A stretch of 64,000 nucleotides of DNA from Nonomuraea wenchangensis (GTDB lineage: Bacteria > Actinomycetota > Actinomycetes > Streptosporangiales > Streptosporangiaceae): NCBI RefSeq assembly GCF_900111685.1, contig NZ_FOHX01000001.1:310001-374000 (forward strand), given 5' to 3'. The notes beneath the pieces are model-generated. The model made no database searches and was not told the origin of the DNA. It worked only from the letters and a program-made list of their open reading frames with translations. Numbering within the stretch: position 1 is the first letter of the stretch; every line of letters begins with the position of its first letter. Shown piece by piece: positions 40,948 to 49,309 of this stretch. The translations under genes were made by a program, and so were the position numbers.

Positions 40948-43032
40948 TCACGACTTCGGCCCCGTGATCGCGACGACCCTGCGGTAGACGGCCTTCTCCG
41001 CCCCGCGCAGGCCCAGCGTGAGCGAGACGTAGTCGTCCTTCACGCCGGGCTCGGCGCCGTCGAGCCGGCCCAGCCACACCAGGCCGACGTAATGACCGAG
41101 AGCATAAGCACCGGCCTCGGAATAACCACCCGCGGGGAAGGAGCCCTTGGACGAGGGCAGCGGACGCGCCCAGCCGCCCCGGTAGAGGGTGTCCAGCGCG
41201 TTGACCAGCTCGGTGGCGGCCTGGCCGTCCTTGAGGTTGAGCAGGGTGTACTGGCCGACGTAGCGCCCATCGGAGCTGAGGTAGAGCCCGCGGGCGGCCT
41301 GGGTGCAGCCGGCGTCGGAGAGCCGTTCGGTGAGCCCTTCGCCCCACACCGCCGCCGAGCAGTCGGAGTCGAGCCGCTTGGCCACGAGCTTCAGCCGCTG
41401 TTTCTTGTCGACCGAGAGCTCGCTCTGCCCGAACACCTCCTTCTCCGTCAGCGCCTTGGCGTCCTTGGCCCGGTCGGCCAGCGGGTCGAACAGTCTCGGC
41501 GAGTTCCAGCCCCGGAACACCTGCGGCAGCGTGGTGTTGGGGCCCAGCAGGGCCGCGCTGGCCTCACGGTCGGGCGCGTACTTGCCGAGCGAGGTGGCGA
41601 ACAACGCCACCCCCGCCAGGGCGGCCACCGCGCCGACGACCGACGTGACGATGACGATCAGCTTCTGCTGCCCGGGGCGCAGGCCCATGGCGGTGAGCAC
41701 GGGGAACTGCCAGTCGGACGGCGGGGTACGCCGCCGCTTCCGCGACCCACCGCCCTCCGTCTCCCGACCCTCGTCGCCGTCCTGGCCGGCCATCGCGTCG
41801 TCCCCACCACGACCGGCCTCCGCGTCCGCCCCAAAGCCCCCACGACCACCGGCCCCGGCATCCGCGCCGAAGCCCCCATGACCACCAGCCCCGGCATCCG
41901 CTGCGAAGCCGCTGCCTCCCGCGCCCCGCGCGAAGCCGCCGGCCGCCGCGTCTCGCTTCTGGCCCATGTCGCGACCATGTGCCGGGCCCTGCCCCGCATC
42001 CGGACCACGCCCCGCACCCTGGCCCGCGTCTGCACCACGCGCTGGGCCCTGGGCGCGTCTGGAGCGGCGTGACGGACCCTGGGCGGGGCCGGAGCCGCGC
42101 GGCATGCCGTCGTCCAGGCCGAAGCTCGCGGCTGCCGTGCCGTCCGAGCTGTAGCCCTCCGACACGACCCGGTCCTTCGCGAAGAAGTCGCGTCGGTCCC
42201 CGTCGTCTCCTCCGCCGAAGGCGTCCTCTTCGGGCTTGCCCTTGCCGAACAGGCCCTTACGACGCTTGCCACGGCCGGCTTCAGCCGCCGAGACCTCGGC
42301 TCCGGGGTCGATGCCCCGGCTCCCCGCACCGTGGCCGCCGCGCGCGCTGCCGGATGTGTCGGCCTCCGCCGCACCCGGGCCCGCGACCACCGCCCAGCCG
42401 CCGTCGTCGGCGCCGGCCAGCGCCCGATGTCCGCCACCGCCGAAGCCTGAGGCGGCGCGATTGCCGCCACCGTCCGCAGGAGCCGGCGTCCAGTTGCTCA
42501 CGCCCTCCACAGGGGTGGGCGCCCAGGGGCTCCCGCCGTCCGCAGGGGCAGACGCCGTCCGGCTGCCCCCACCTGGTCCAGGGGCCGCTGTCCAAGCGCT
42601 CCCGCTGCCCGGCGAGGTGGACGTCCAGGCGTTCTCGCCGGTCGGTGGGGGGGACGGCCAGTTGCCCGTGCCGCCTGACCCGCCGGCATCCGGTGCGCCG
42701 GTGCCGCTCGTGGAACGGCCCGCGGCGCGGCGGCCGTGCCTGGATCGTCCGCCCCGGCCGCCCGCGTCTTCTCGCCGGCCGTCGTCGTACGACGCCGAGG
42801 TGGGCGGGTATCCGCCGACGGACGGGGAGCCACCGGCCGGGCCGTAACCGGGGACGGCGCGGTTGGCACCGCTCGCCGGGCCTTGCGTGTACGGGCCCTC
42901 ACCGTATGCCGGGCTCGGGTAGCCGCCGGTCGACGGGCCCTGGTCCGGCCGTGAGGGGTCGGACCAGGCGGCGTCCTGGTCCTGGGCGGGCCGGTCGTTC
43001 TTCGCGCGGGAGCCCGCTCGTCTGCGGGCCAT
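40948..43032 (-). CDS. Large low-complexity, single-pass membrane protein with exported Cys domain
   Basis: 694 residues. Residues 1-450 are low-complexity, rich in Gly, Pro, Ser, Ala, Asp and Arg, with repeat families such as GFGADAGAGGRG and AQGPARGADAGQGAG, and basic clusters (RGKRRKGLFGKGK). One transmembrane helix lies at about 456-480 (IVIVTSVVGAVAALAGVAL). The last 200 residues face outside and carry a Cys pair (SDCSAAVWG, DAGCTQAAR); this domain is repeated in the gene at 40308. The cytoplasmic tail resembles disordered scaffolds. The ATG at 43032 overlaps the stop of the VIT gene by one base (TGATG), so translation is coupled. Function unknown. Confidence 0.8.
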   Translation of the reverse strand: MARRRAGSRAKNDRPAQDQDAAWSDPSRPDQGPSTGGYPSPAYGEGPYTQGPASGANRAVPGYGPAGGSPSVGGYPPTSASYDDGRREDAGGRGGRSRHGRRAAGRSTSGTGAPDAGGSGGTGNWPSPPPTGENAWTSTSPGSGSAWTAAPGPGGGSRTASAPADGGSPWAPTPVEGVSNWTPAPADGGGNRAASGFGGGGHRALAGADDGGWAVVAGPGAAEADTSGSARGGHGAGSRGIDPGAEVSAAEAGRGKRRKGLFGKGKPEEDAFGGGDDGDRRDFFAKDRVVSEGYSSDGTAAASFGLDDGMPRGSGPAQGPSRRSRRAQGPARGADAGQGAGRGPDAGQGPAHGRDMGQKRDAAAGGFARGAGGSGFAADAGAGGHGGFGADAGAGGRGGFGADAEAGRGGDDAMAGQDGDEGRETEGGGSRKRRRTPPSDWQFPVLTAMGLRPGQQKLIVIVTSVVGAVAALAGVALFATSLGKYAPDREASAALLGPNTTLPQVFRGWNSPRLFDPLADRAKDAKALTEKEVFGQSELSVDKKQRLKLVAKRLDSDCSAAVWGEGLTERLSDAGCTQAARGLYLSSDGRYVGQYTLLNLKDGQAATELVNALDTLYRGGWARPLPSSKGSFPAGGYSEAGAYALGHYVGLVWLGRLDGAEPGVKDDYVSLTLGLRGAEKAVYRRVVAITGPKS

Positions 43033-43736
43033 CACAGCCCCGCCGCCCCGACCAGGTTGCCCACCCCGAAGGTGACCGCGGCCGCCACCGCGCCCACCAC
43101 GAGCTGCCTCAGTCCTGAGTACCACCAGCTTCGCGCCGTCACGGCCGACACGATAGCGCCCGCCGCGAACAGCGCCGCACACGAGAGCGCCGCCGAGATC
43201 ATCAGCTCGTCGGCCCCCAGCAAGTACGGCAGCAGCGGCAGCAACGCCCCGGCCCCGAAGGACAGGAATGACGAGATCGCGGCGACCAGCGGAGACGGCA
43301 GTTTCCCCGGCGCGACCCCCAGTTCGTTGACCGCGTGCACTTCCAGGGCACGTTCGGGGTTGCGGGAGATCTGCCGGGCCACCTCGGAGGCGAGCTCGGG
43401 GTCCACGCCCTTGTCGACGAAGGTCTGGGCGAGCTCGACCTGTTCGTCCTCGGGGTGGTGGCGCAGCTCGCGGCGTTCGACGGCGATCTCGGCCTGGGCC
43501 AGCTCCCGCTGGCTGGCCACCGAGACGTACTCGCCGCCGGCCATCGACAGCGCCCCGGCGGCCAGGCCGGCGACGCCGCTGAGGGCGATGACGCGGGTGT
43601 CGGCGGTGCCGCCGGCGACACCCGCGATGAGCGCGAAGTTGGACACCAGCCCGTCCATCGTGCCGAACACCGAGGGCCGTAGCCAGCCGCCCGTGACGTC
43701 GCGATGCCGGTGGTGGAGCTCCGCGCCTTCGGTCAT
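43032..43736 (-). CDS. VIT1/CCC1-family transporter
   Basis: 234 residues with five hydrophobic segments. The first pair, GTMDGLVSNFALIAGVAGG and GVAGLAAGALSMAGGEYVSVASQ, matches the VIT1/CCC1 family that moves Fe2+ or Mn2+. A cytoplasmic, acidic and His-containing loop (RRELRHHPEDEQVELAQ) corresponds to the metal-binding region of that family. In bacteria the role is likely export or storage of iron or manganese at the membrane. Start and stop overlap both neighbours (ATGA with lgt, TGATG with the next gene), so it is an internal gene of a tight operon. Confidence 0.88.
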   Translation of the reverse strand: MTEGAELHHRHRDVTGGWLRPSVFGTMDGLVSNFALIAGVAGGTADTRVIALSGVAGLAAGALSMAGGEYVSVASQRELAQAEIAVERRELRHHPEDEQVELAQTFVDKGVDPELASEVARQISRNPERALEVHAVNELGVAPGKLPSPLVAAISSFLSFGAGALLPLLPYLLGADELMISAALSCAALFAAGAIVSAVTARSWWYSGLRQLVVGAVAAAVTFGVGNLVGAAGL

Positions 43737-45019
43737 CGCGTGTTCGTCTCCTTCCCGGCGTGGCTGCCGGGCTCCTTCTCCGCCTCCTCGGCGCCCTCGC
43801 GCGAGTCGGCGACGACGACATCGGCGGCGTCCGCCGTGACGGCGGCGTCATCGGTGCCGGAGCCGGCGCCCCGGTCGCCGGCGGCGGCCTCCCGCGCGTC
43901 GGCGAGGCCGGCGGCGGAGTGGGCCGGGTCGGCGTCCGGTGCGGCACCGTCGCCGTCCGTCGCGGACCGGCCGTCACCGTCCGTCGCCGACCGACCGTCG
44001 GCGTCCGTCGCGGACCGGCCGTCGGCGTCCGTCGCCGACCGGCCCTCGCCGGACGCCCCCGCCCCACCGTCCGCGGCGGGCACGTCGGAGGCGAGGGCCT
44101 CCGATTCGGGCGTGTCGGAGGCGCGGGTGTCGTCGGTGGAGCCGGGGTCGCTCTGGCCGGTGCCGTGCGCCGGGTCCGCGTCGGCGGACGGTGGGGCGAC
44201 GACCTCCACGCCCTCCTTGTTGCGGGTCGCCCAGAAGTAGACGAGCGCCCCGATGAACAGCACGATCGACGTCCACTGGTTGATGCGCAGCCCGAGGAAC
44301 GTCACCGCGTGGTCGACCCCGCCGACCGGGTCGATGCGCAGCCCCTCGATCCAGAAGCGGGCGAAGGTGTAGCCGGCCACGTAGAGGGCGAACAGCCGCC
44401 CGTAACGCAGGTTCAGGCGGCGGCCCACGAACAGCAGGGCGAAGCCGAGCAGGATGTCCCAGATCGACTCGTACAGGAAGGTCGGGTGGTAGAGGACGCC
44501 GGGCTCGCCGCCGTGGTCGACGTCGATCTCCAGGCCCCATGGCAGCGTCGTCGGCGAGCCGTACAGCTCCTGGTTGAACCAGTTGCCCCAGCGGCCGATG
44601 CCCTGGGCGAACGCGATGCCGGGGGCGATCGTGTCGGCCAGGGCGGTCATGGACAGGCCGCGTCGGCGCGCCGCCAGCCAGACGCCGACGCCGCCGAGCG
44701 CGATCGCCCCCCAGATGCCGAGGCCGCCCTCCCAGATGAACAGCGCCTTGTAGGCGGGCTTGATCGCGCGGCTGCCGAAGTAGGTCTGCCAGTCCGTGAT
44801 GACGTGGTAGAGCCGGCCGCCGATCAGCCCGAAGATGACCGCGGGGACCGCGATGTCGATGATCGTCCCCTTCTGGCCACCGCGGGCGCGCCAGCGCCGC
44901 TCGCTCAGCCAGACGGCGACGATGACACCGAGCACGATGCACAGCGCATAGGCCCGGATCGGGATGATTCCGAGATACCAGACCCCTTGGGAAGGGCTGG
45001 GAATCGAGGCAAGGGGCAT
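43733..45019 (-). CDS. lgt: Prolipoprotein diacylglyceryl transferase with long acidic C-terminal tail
   Basis: 428 residues. The first 285 form the Lgt membrane enzyme, which adds diacylglycerol to the lipobox cysteine of lipoproteins. Seven hydrophobic segments and the signature GRWGNWFNQELYG with the essential Arg and Asn are present. The last 140 residues are an acidic, low-complexity cytoplasmic tail holding four tandem copies of an eight-residue unit GRSATDxD (DNA 43949-44044). Lgt in other phyla is about 280 residues; tails occur in some actinobacteria. The many lipoproteins in this window are its natural substrates. The stop overlaps the VIT gene start. TACCCT lies eight bases before the ATG, hinting at an extra internal promoter. 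Confidence 0.95.
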   Translation of the reverse strand: MPLASIPSPSQGVWYLGIIPIRAYALCIVLGVIVAVWLSERRWRARGGQKGTIIDIAVPAVIFGLIGGRLYHVITDWQTYFGSRAIKPAYKALFIWEGGLGIWGAIALGGVGVWLAARRRGLSMTALADTIAPGIAFAQGIGRWGNWFNQELYGSPTTLPWGLEIDVDHGGEPGVLYHPTFLYESIWDILLGFALLFVGRRLNLRYGRLFALYVAGYTFARFWIEGLRIDPVGGVDHAVTFLGLRINQWTSIVLFIGALVYFWATRNKEGVEVVAPPSADADPAHGTGQSDPGSTDDTRASDTPESEALASDVPAADGGAGASGEGRSATDADGRSATDADGRSATDGDGRSATDGDGAAPDADPAHSAAGLADAREAAAGDRGAGSGTDDAAVTADAADVVVADSREGAEEAEKEPGSHAGKETNTR

Positions 45020-45045
45020 GTCAGGTGAGGGTAGCGGACGTGAGG

Positions 45046-45807
45046 CTACTTGGCGGCCTTCGTCACTGCGTCCCGCAGCTCCGAAGGACTGAAGACGACC
45101 GCGTTGTCCACTTCTGTGCCGTTAAGTTTCAGCGTCGGCGTGTGGGTCAGCTTCTGCTCGTCCATGATCTTCTCGCTGTACGACTGCTGCGCCTGCACGT
45201 GCTTGCCCGAGTTGACGCACTGCTCGAAGTCCGGCGCGGTCACCCCGGCCTCCTTGCCCCACTCCACGAGCTGGCTGTTGGTGAAGCCCTCCGCGGTCTC
45301 GGACGGCTGGTTCTGGAAGAGCAGGTTGTGGAAGGCCATCCACTGCTTGCCGTCGGCGATGCACCTGGCGGCGTTGCCGGCGCGCAGGGAGTTGGACCGG
45401 GTGGGCTCCTGGGAGAAGATCGTGATGGGGTGGTAGACGACCTTGGCCTTGCCCTCGGCGGCGAGGTTCTTGATCGTCTGGCCGCTGACCCGCTCGGCCT
45501 CCTTGCAGGCCGGGCACTGGAAGTCCTCGTAGACGTCGAGCACGGGCTTCTCGACCCCGCTCTTGGCCATGACCACAGTGCCGTCGGGCTGCACGGTGAC
45601 CGGCGCGAGGCCGGCGGCGGCCTGCTCGGGCTGGGACTTGCTGGCGCCGTACCAGATGCCGGCCCCGAGGGCGGCCACGGCGAGGACCCCGGCCGCGGTG
45701 TAGGTGATCACCCGCCTGCGCCGTTCCTGGGCGCGCGCGGCGGCCTGCTGCTGCTTGATCTTCTCTCGTGCGCCGGGTGTCGCCGTCGCCCGCTCGCCCT
45801 TGCCCAT
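45046..45807 (-). CDS. DsbA-like membrane-anchored thiol-disulfide oxidoreductase
   Basis: 253 residues. A basic, helical cytoplasmic N-terminus (REKIKQQQAAARAQERRRR) leads to one membrane helix (residues about 34-54), then an extracellular thioredoxin-fold DsbA/DsbG-like domain with active site CPAC in DVYEDFQCPACKE and a cis-Pro loop THTPTL. A second Cys pair (NAARCIA and FEQCVNSG) lies in the inserted helical region. Likely forms or repairs disulfides in exported proteins. The ATG at 45807 overlaps the stop of the MauE-like gene (TGATG); that gene may reoxidise it. Confidence 0.92.
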   Translation of the reverse strand: MGKGERATATPGAREKIKQQQAAARAQERRRRVITYTAAGVLAVAALGAGIWYGASKSQPEQAAAGLAPVTVQPDGTVVMAKSGVEKPVLDVYEDFQCPACKEAERVSGQTIKNLAAEGKAKVVYHPITIFSQEPTRSNSLRAGNAARCIADGKQWMAFHNLLFQNQPSETAEGFTNSQLVEWGKEAGVTAPDFEQCVNSGKHVQAQQSYSEKIMDEQKLTHTPTLKLNGTEVDNAVVFSPSELRDAVTKAAK

Positions 45808-46331
45808 CACAGGTCCTCCAAGTCGTCGTCAGCACTGTCGCCCCCGAGTCCGAGGGCGCCGTCGAGCGCGAAGCGGCCCGGCGGGAAGCGGACCGTCCAG
45901 ACCCCGAGCAGCGCCAGCCCGAAGTCGCGCAGGATGTCGATCAGGTAGGCAGGCTCCTGGCCCGCCCCGAGCTGCCCGCCGCCGCCGAAGCAGCCACAGT
46001 CGATCCGCAGGCCGTTCGCCCACGCCCAGCCGATGCCGAACACGAACGCGAGCATGAGCAGCGCCGCGATCACGGCGGCCACCCTGGTCAGCAGACCGAC
46101 GACCAGCAGCACGCCGACGACGATCTCCACGATCGGCAGGGCGTAGCCCACCCCGATCGCGACCGACTCGGGCAGCAGCTGGTAAGCCTTGACCGCCAGG
46201 ACCGAGTCGGACGGGTTGCCGATCTTGAGCGCACCCGCCGCGATCAGCACTCCGCCCAGCACCAGCCGGGCGACTGTCGTCACCCAGGGTATCGGCAATC
46301 TGGCCGAACGTGACGATAGTGACGCGTCCAC
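45807..46331 (-). CDS. MauE/DoxX-like membrane protein
   Basis: 174 residues from GTG 46331, which has AAGGAG seven bases upstream; the frame remains open to 46529, but that longer start has no support. Four hydrophobic segments match the MauE/DoxX group (VARLVLGGVLIAAGALKI, YALPIVEIVVGVLLVVGLLTRVAAVIAALLM), with a CGCFGGG motif carrying a vicinal-like Cys pair in the third loop. MauE-like proteins accompany thioredoxin-fold proteins and are thought to pass electrons for disulfide formation. It is first in the operon, translationally coupled to the DsbA-like gene. Confidence 0.88.
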   Translation of the reverse strand: MDASLSSRSARLPIPWVTTVARLVLGGVLIAAGALKIGNPSDSVLAVKAYQLLPESVAIGVGYALPIVEIVVGVLLVVGLLTRVAAVIAALLMLAFVFGIGWAWANGLRIDCGCFGGGGQLGAGQEPAYLIDILRDFGLALLGVWTVRFPPGRFALDGALGLGGDSADDDLEDL

Positions 46332-46354
46332 AGGCCATCTCCTTCTTCTCCATG

Positions 46355-46377
46355 CCCGGACTGCGCACAGTACCGGG
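46355..46377. promoter_or_regulatory. Palindrome upstream of the MauE-like gene
   Basis: CCCGGACTG-CGCA-CAGT-A-CCGGG is a nine-base inverted repeat with one bulged base, 24 bases before the GTG at 46331. The position suits a repressor site for the operon. The regulator is unknown. Confidence 0.35.
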
Positions 46378-46479
46378 ACTCCATCGGACCACGCCCCGGA
46401 TAAGCACCAGCTAAGCGGCGTGTCCCGGCTCCGACCTGCGACGTTTGCCGGTTTTACCAGGAGAGAGTAAGAATTACTC

Positions 46480-47139
46480 ATGCGAGTAAAAGCGCTGGCC
46501 GCCCTGGGGGTCGACATCGCGTTGCCCACGGGGGTCTACTACGTCCTGCGCTACGCCGCCGGCCTCGACGAGCACCTGGCCCTGGTGGTCAGTTCGCTCG
46601 TCCCGGCGCTGAGCGTCGCCGTCAGCCTGGCGCGGGGGCGCAGGCCCGACCGGCTGGCGCTCTTCATGACCGCGATGATCCTGGCCGGCGCCGCGGTCTC
46701 GGCGCTCGTGCACGACCCGCGCTTCCTGCTGGCCAAGGACGGCTGGTTCATGGGCGTGGCGGGGCTGTGGTTCCTGTCGAGCGCGCGCTGGGACCGGCCG
46801 CTCGCGTTCACGTTCACCCGGTTCCTGCTGGAGGGGCGGGTCGGGCCGGGACGCGAGTCCTGGGACGTGCTGTGGGAGCGGCTGCCCGCCTTCCGCCGGA
46901 TCTGGCGGGTGGTGACCGTGATGTACGGGCTGGGCCTGCTGGCGGACGCCGCGGTGCGGGTGGTGATGGCCTACGCCCTGCCCATGGACGTGGTGCCCGC
47001 GCTGGGCACCGCGCAGTACGTGGTGTGGCTCCTGCTCATGCAGGTCGCCATCAACGTCTATCTGGTGCCCTCGGGGCTCTACAACCGGTATTCGCCGTTG
47101 TACGCGCCCCTGCGGGAGCCCGCCGCCGCGAACGGGTGA
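46480..47139 (+). CDS. VC0807-family integral membrane protein
   Basis: 219 residues with about six hydrophobic segments. The sequence pattern (ALAALGVDIALPTGVYYVLR at the start, DGWFMGVAGLWFLSSARWDRPLAFTFTRFLLEG in the middle, then two C-terminal helices) matches the uncharacterised VC0807 family, distantly related to septation-type membrane proteins. The role is unknown. It diverges from the MauE-like operon. A ribosome site AGGAGAGAG lies about 15 bases before the ATG, farther than usual. It converges on trpA across a hairpin. Confidence 0.8.
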   Translation: MRVKALAALGVDIALPTGVYYVLRYAAGLDEHLALVVSSLVPALSVAVSLARGRRPDRLALFMTAMILAGAAVSALVHDPRFLLAKDGWFMGVAGLWFLSSARWDRPLAFTFTRFLLEGRVGPGRESWDVLWERLPAFRRIWRVVTVMYGLGLLADAAVRVVMAYALPMDVVPALGTAQYVVWLLLMQVAINVYLVPSGLYNRYSPLYAPLREPAAANG

Positions 47140-47157
47140 GGCGGGAACAACACGACA

Positions 47158-47185
47158 GCGCGGCCCCCGTACGAGGGGACCGCGC
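47158..47185. terminator. Bidirectional terminator hairpin after trpA
   Basis: GCGCGGCCCC pairs with GGGG-A-CCGCGC (one bulge) across CGTACGA. It sits between the convergent VC0807 gene (ends 47139) and trpA (ends 47201). Confidence 0.65.
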
Positions 47186-47200
47186 CGCACGCGCACATCG

Positions 47201-47995
47201 TCAGCGGCGTACGCCGTGCGCCATGTCGCGGGCCAGGGCGGCGCAGGACTCGCGCCCCGCGGCCTCGTCGGGCGCGTCGAGCATCCGCCGGATGAACGCC
47301 GAGCCCACGATCACGCCGTCGGCGTAGGAGGCGACCTCGGCCGCCTGCGCGCCGGTGCCGACGCCGAGCCCGACGCACACCGGCAGCGAGGTGTGCTCCC
47401 GGGTCCGCTTGACCAGGCCCTCGGCGGCGACGTTGACGGTCTCGCGGGCGCCGGTGACGCCCATGAGCGAGGCGGCGTAGACGAAGCCGGTGCAGCAGTC
47501 GACGACCGCCTTGATGCGCGCCTCGGTCGAGCTGGGCGCGACCAGGAACACGGTGTCGATGCCGGCGGCGGCCGAGGCGGCCCGCCACGGCTCGGACTCC
47601 TCGGGCGTCAGGTCGGGCGTGATCGTGCCCACCCCGCCCGCGGCGGCGAGGTCACGGGCGAAGCGCTCGGCGCCGTAGCGGTCGATCGGGTTCCAGTAGG
47701 TCATGACGAGCGTGGCCGCGCCGGTCGCCGCCACCCCCTCGACGGTGCGCAGGACGTCGGCGATGCGGGTGCCGTTGGTCAGCGACCGGTGCACCGCGTC
47801 CTGGATGGTCGGTCCGTCCATGAGCGGGTCGGAGTAGGGCAGGCCGATCTCGATGACGTCGCAGCCGGCCTCCACCAGGGCCGCGGCTGCGGCGATGGCG
47901 CCGTCCTTGGACGGGAAGCCCGCGGGCAGGTAGCCGACGAGCGCGGCTCTGTTGTCCGCCTTCGCCTTGGCGAACACCGTCTGTAGAGTCGTCAT
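47201..47995 (-). CDS. trpA: Tryptophan synthase alpha subunit
   Basis: Cleaves indole-3-glycerol phosphate to indole, which tunnels to TrpB. 264 residues, a TIM barrel of normal length. Catalytic Glu lies in DVIEIGLPYSDP and Asp in the following MDGPTIQ segment; the phosphate-binding end has VGLGVGTGAQAAEV and GVIVGSAFI. It lies 70 bases after trpB, with a perfect hairpin in the gap that may tune trpA expression. Confidence 0.97.
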   Translation of the reverse strand: MTTLQTVFAKAKADNRAALVGYLPAGFPSKDGAIAAAAALVEAGCDVIEIGLPYSDPLMDGPTIQDAVHRSLTNGTRIADVLRTVEGVAATGAATLVMTYWNPIDRYGAERFARDLAAAGGVGTITPDLTPEESEPWRAASAAAGIDTVFLVAPSSTEARIKAVVDCCTGFVYAASLMGVTGARETVNVAAEGLVKRTREHTSLPVCVGLGVGTGAQAAEVASYADGVIVGSAFIRRMLDAPDEAAGRESCAALARDMAHGVRR

Positions 47996-48032
47996 GTCTG
48001 TCCGTTCCGAAGGTCGAGTCCCATCATGATGC

Positions 48033-48055
48033 CCCCGGCAGGGCCGCTGCCGGGG
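48033..48055 (-). other. Intercistronic hairpin between trpB and trpA
   Basis: CCCCGGCAG pairs perfectly with CTGCCGGGG across five bases, 10 bases after the trpB stop and about 40 bases before the trpA start. There is no T run. It could be a partial terminator or an mRNA processing/stability element. Confidence 0.6.
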
Positions 48056-48065
48056 TGGCGACTCG

Positions 48066-49307
48066 TCAGAGGTTGAAGTATTTCATCGCCGTGCCCATGT
48101 CCTTGTCGCCGCGGCCGGAGAGGTTGACCAGGATGGTCGCCTCCGGGCCGAGCTCACGACCCAGCTCCAGCGCGCCCGCCAGGGCGTGGGAGGACTCGAT
48201 GGCCGGGATGATGCCCTCGGTCCTCGCCAGCAGGGAGAACGCCTGCATGGCCTGGTCGTCGGTCACCCCGTGGTAGGTGGCCCGGCCGATGTCCTTGAGC
48301 CAGGCGTGCTCGGGGCCGACGCCCGGGTAGTCGAGTCCGGCCGAGATCGAGTGGGACTCGATCGTCTGGCCCTCGTCGTCCTGGAGCACGTAGGTGCGCG
48401 AGCCGTGCAGCACGCCGACCGTTCCGGCGGTGAGCGTGAGCGCGTGCTCACCGCTGTCGAGGCCGTGCCCGGCGGCCTCGTAGCCGTGCAGGCGCACGTC
48501 CTGGTCGCCGAGGAAGGCGTGGAAGATGCCGATGGCGTTGCTGCCGCCGCCGACGGCCGCGCACACGGCGTCGGGCAGCCGGCCGGTGAGCTCCTGGATC
48601 TGGCGGCGGGCCTCGACGCCGATGATGCGCGCGAAGTCGCGGACCATCTCGGGGAACGGGTGCGGCCCCGCGATGGTGCCGAACAGGTAGTGGGTGGTGT
48701 CGACGTTGGTGACCCAGTCGCGGAACGCCTCGTTGATGGCGTCCTTGAGCGTCTGCGAGCCGTTGGTGACCGGCACCACCTGGGCGCCGAGCAGCTTCAT
48801 CCTGGCCACGTTGAGCGCCTGGCGCTCGCAGTCGACGGCGCCCATGTAGATGACGCACTCCAGGCCGAGCAGGGCCGCGGCGGTGGCGGTGGCGACGCCG
48901 TGCTGCCCCGCGCCGGTCTCGGCGATGACCCGCTTCTTGCCCAGCCGCTTGGTGAGCAGCGCCTGCCCCAGCACGTTGTTGATCTTGTGGGCGCCGGTGT
49001 GGGTGAGGTCCTCGCGCTTGAGCACGATCCTGGCGCCGCCGGCCTGCTCGCTGAAGCGCGGCACGTCGGTCAGCGTCGTGGGCCGGCCGGCGTAGGTGCG
49101 CAGCAGGTGGTCGAACTCGCGGATGAACTCCTGGTCGTTCTTGGCCTTCTCGTAGACCGAGGCGACCTCGTCGAGCGCCGGGATCAGCGCCTCGGGCACG
49201 AACCGGCCGCCGAAGATGCCGAACTTGCCGTGCACGTCGGGGTCGTTGCCCTGCGCGCCGTTGCCCGCCAGGTCCGCGGCGGTCAGGATGGTGCCTTCGT
49301 TTGCCAC
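48066..49307 (-). CDS. trpB: Tryptophan synthase beta subunit
   Basis: 413 residues. A PLP enzyme that joins indole and serine to make tryptophan. The PLP lysine is in [13 protein letters not shown], the phosphate-binding glycines in [12 protein letters not shown], and the catalytic Glu region follows GAVDCERQA. The protein starts two bases after trpC, so the two are translated together. Confidence 0.98.
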   Translation of the reverse strand: MANEGTILTAADLAGNGAQGNDPDVHGKFGIFGGRFVPEALIPALDEVASVYEKAKNDQEFIREFDHLLRTYAGRPTTLTDVPRFSEQAGGARIVLKREDLTHTGAHKINNVLGQALLTKRLGKKRVIAETGAGQHGVATATAAALLGLECVIYMGAVDCERQALNVARMKLLGAQVVPVTNGSQTLKDAINEAFRDWVTNVDTTHYLFGTIAGPHPFPEMVRDFARIIGVEARRQIQELTGRLPDAVCAAVGGGSNAIGIFHAFLGDQDVRLHGYEAAGHGLDSGEHALTLTAGTVGVLHGSRTYVLQDDEGQTIESHSISAGLDYPGVGPEHAWLKDIGRATYHGVTDDQAMQAFSLLARTEGIIPAIESSHALAGALELGRELGPEATILVNLSGRGDKDMGTAMKYFNL

Positions 49308-49309
49308 TG

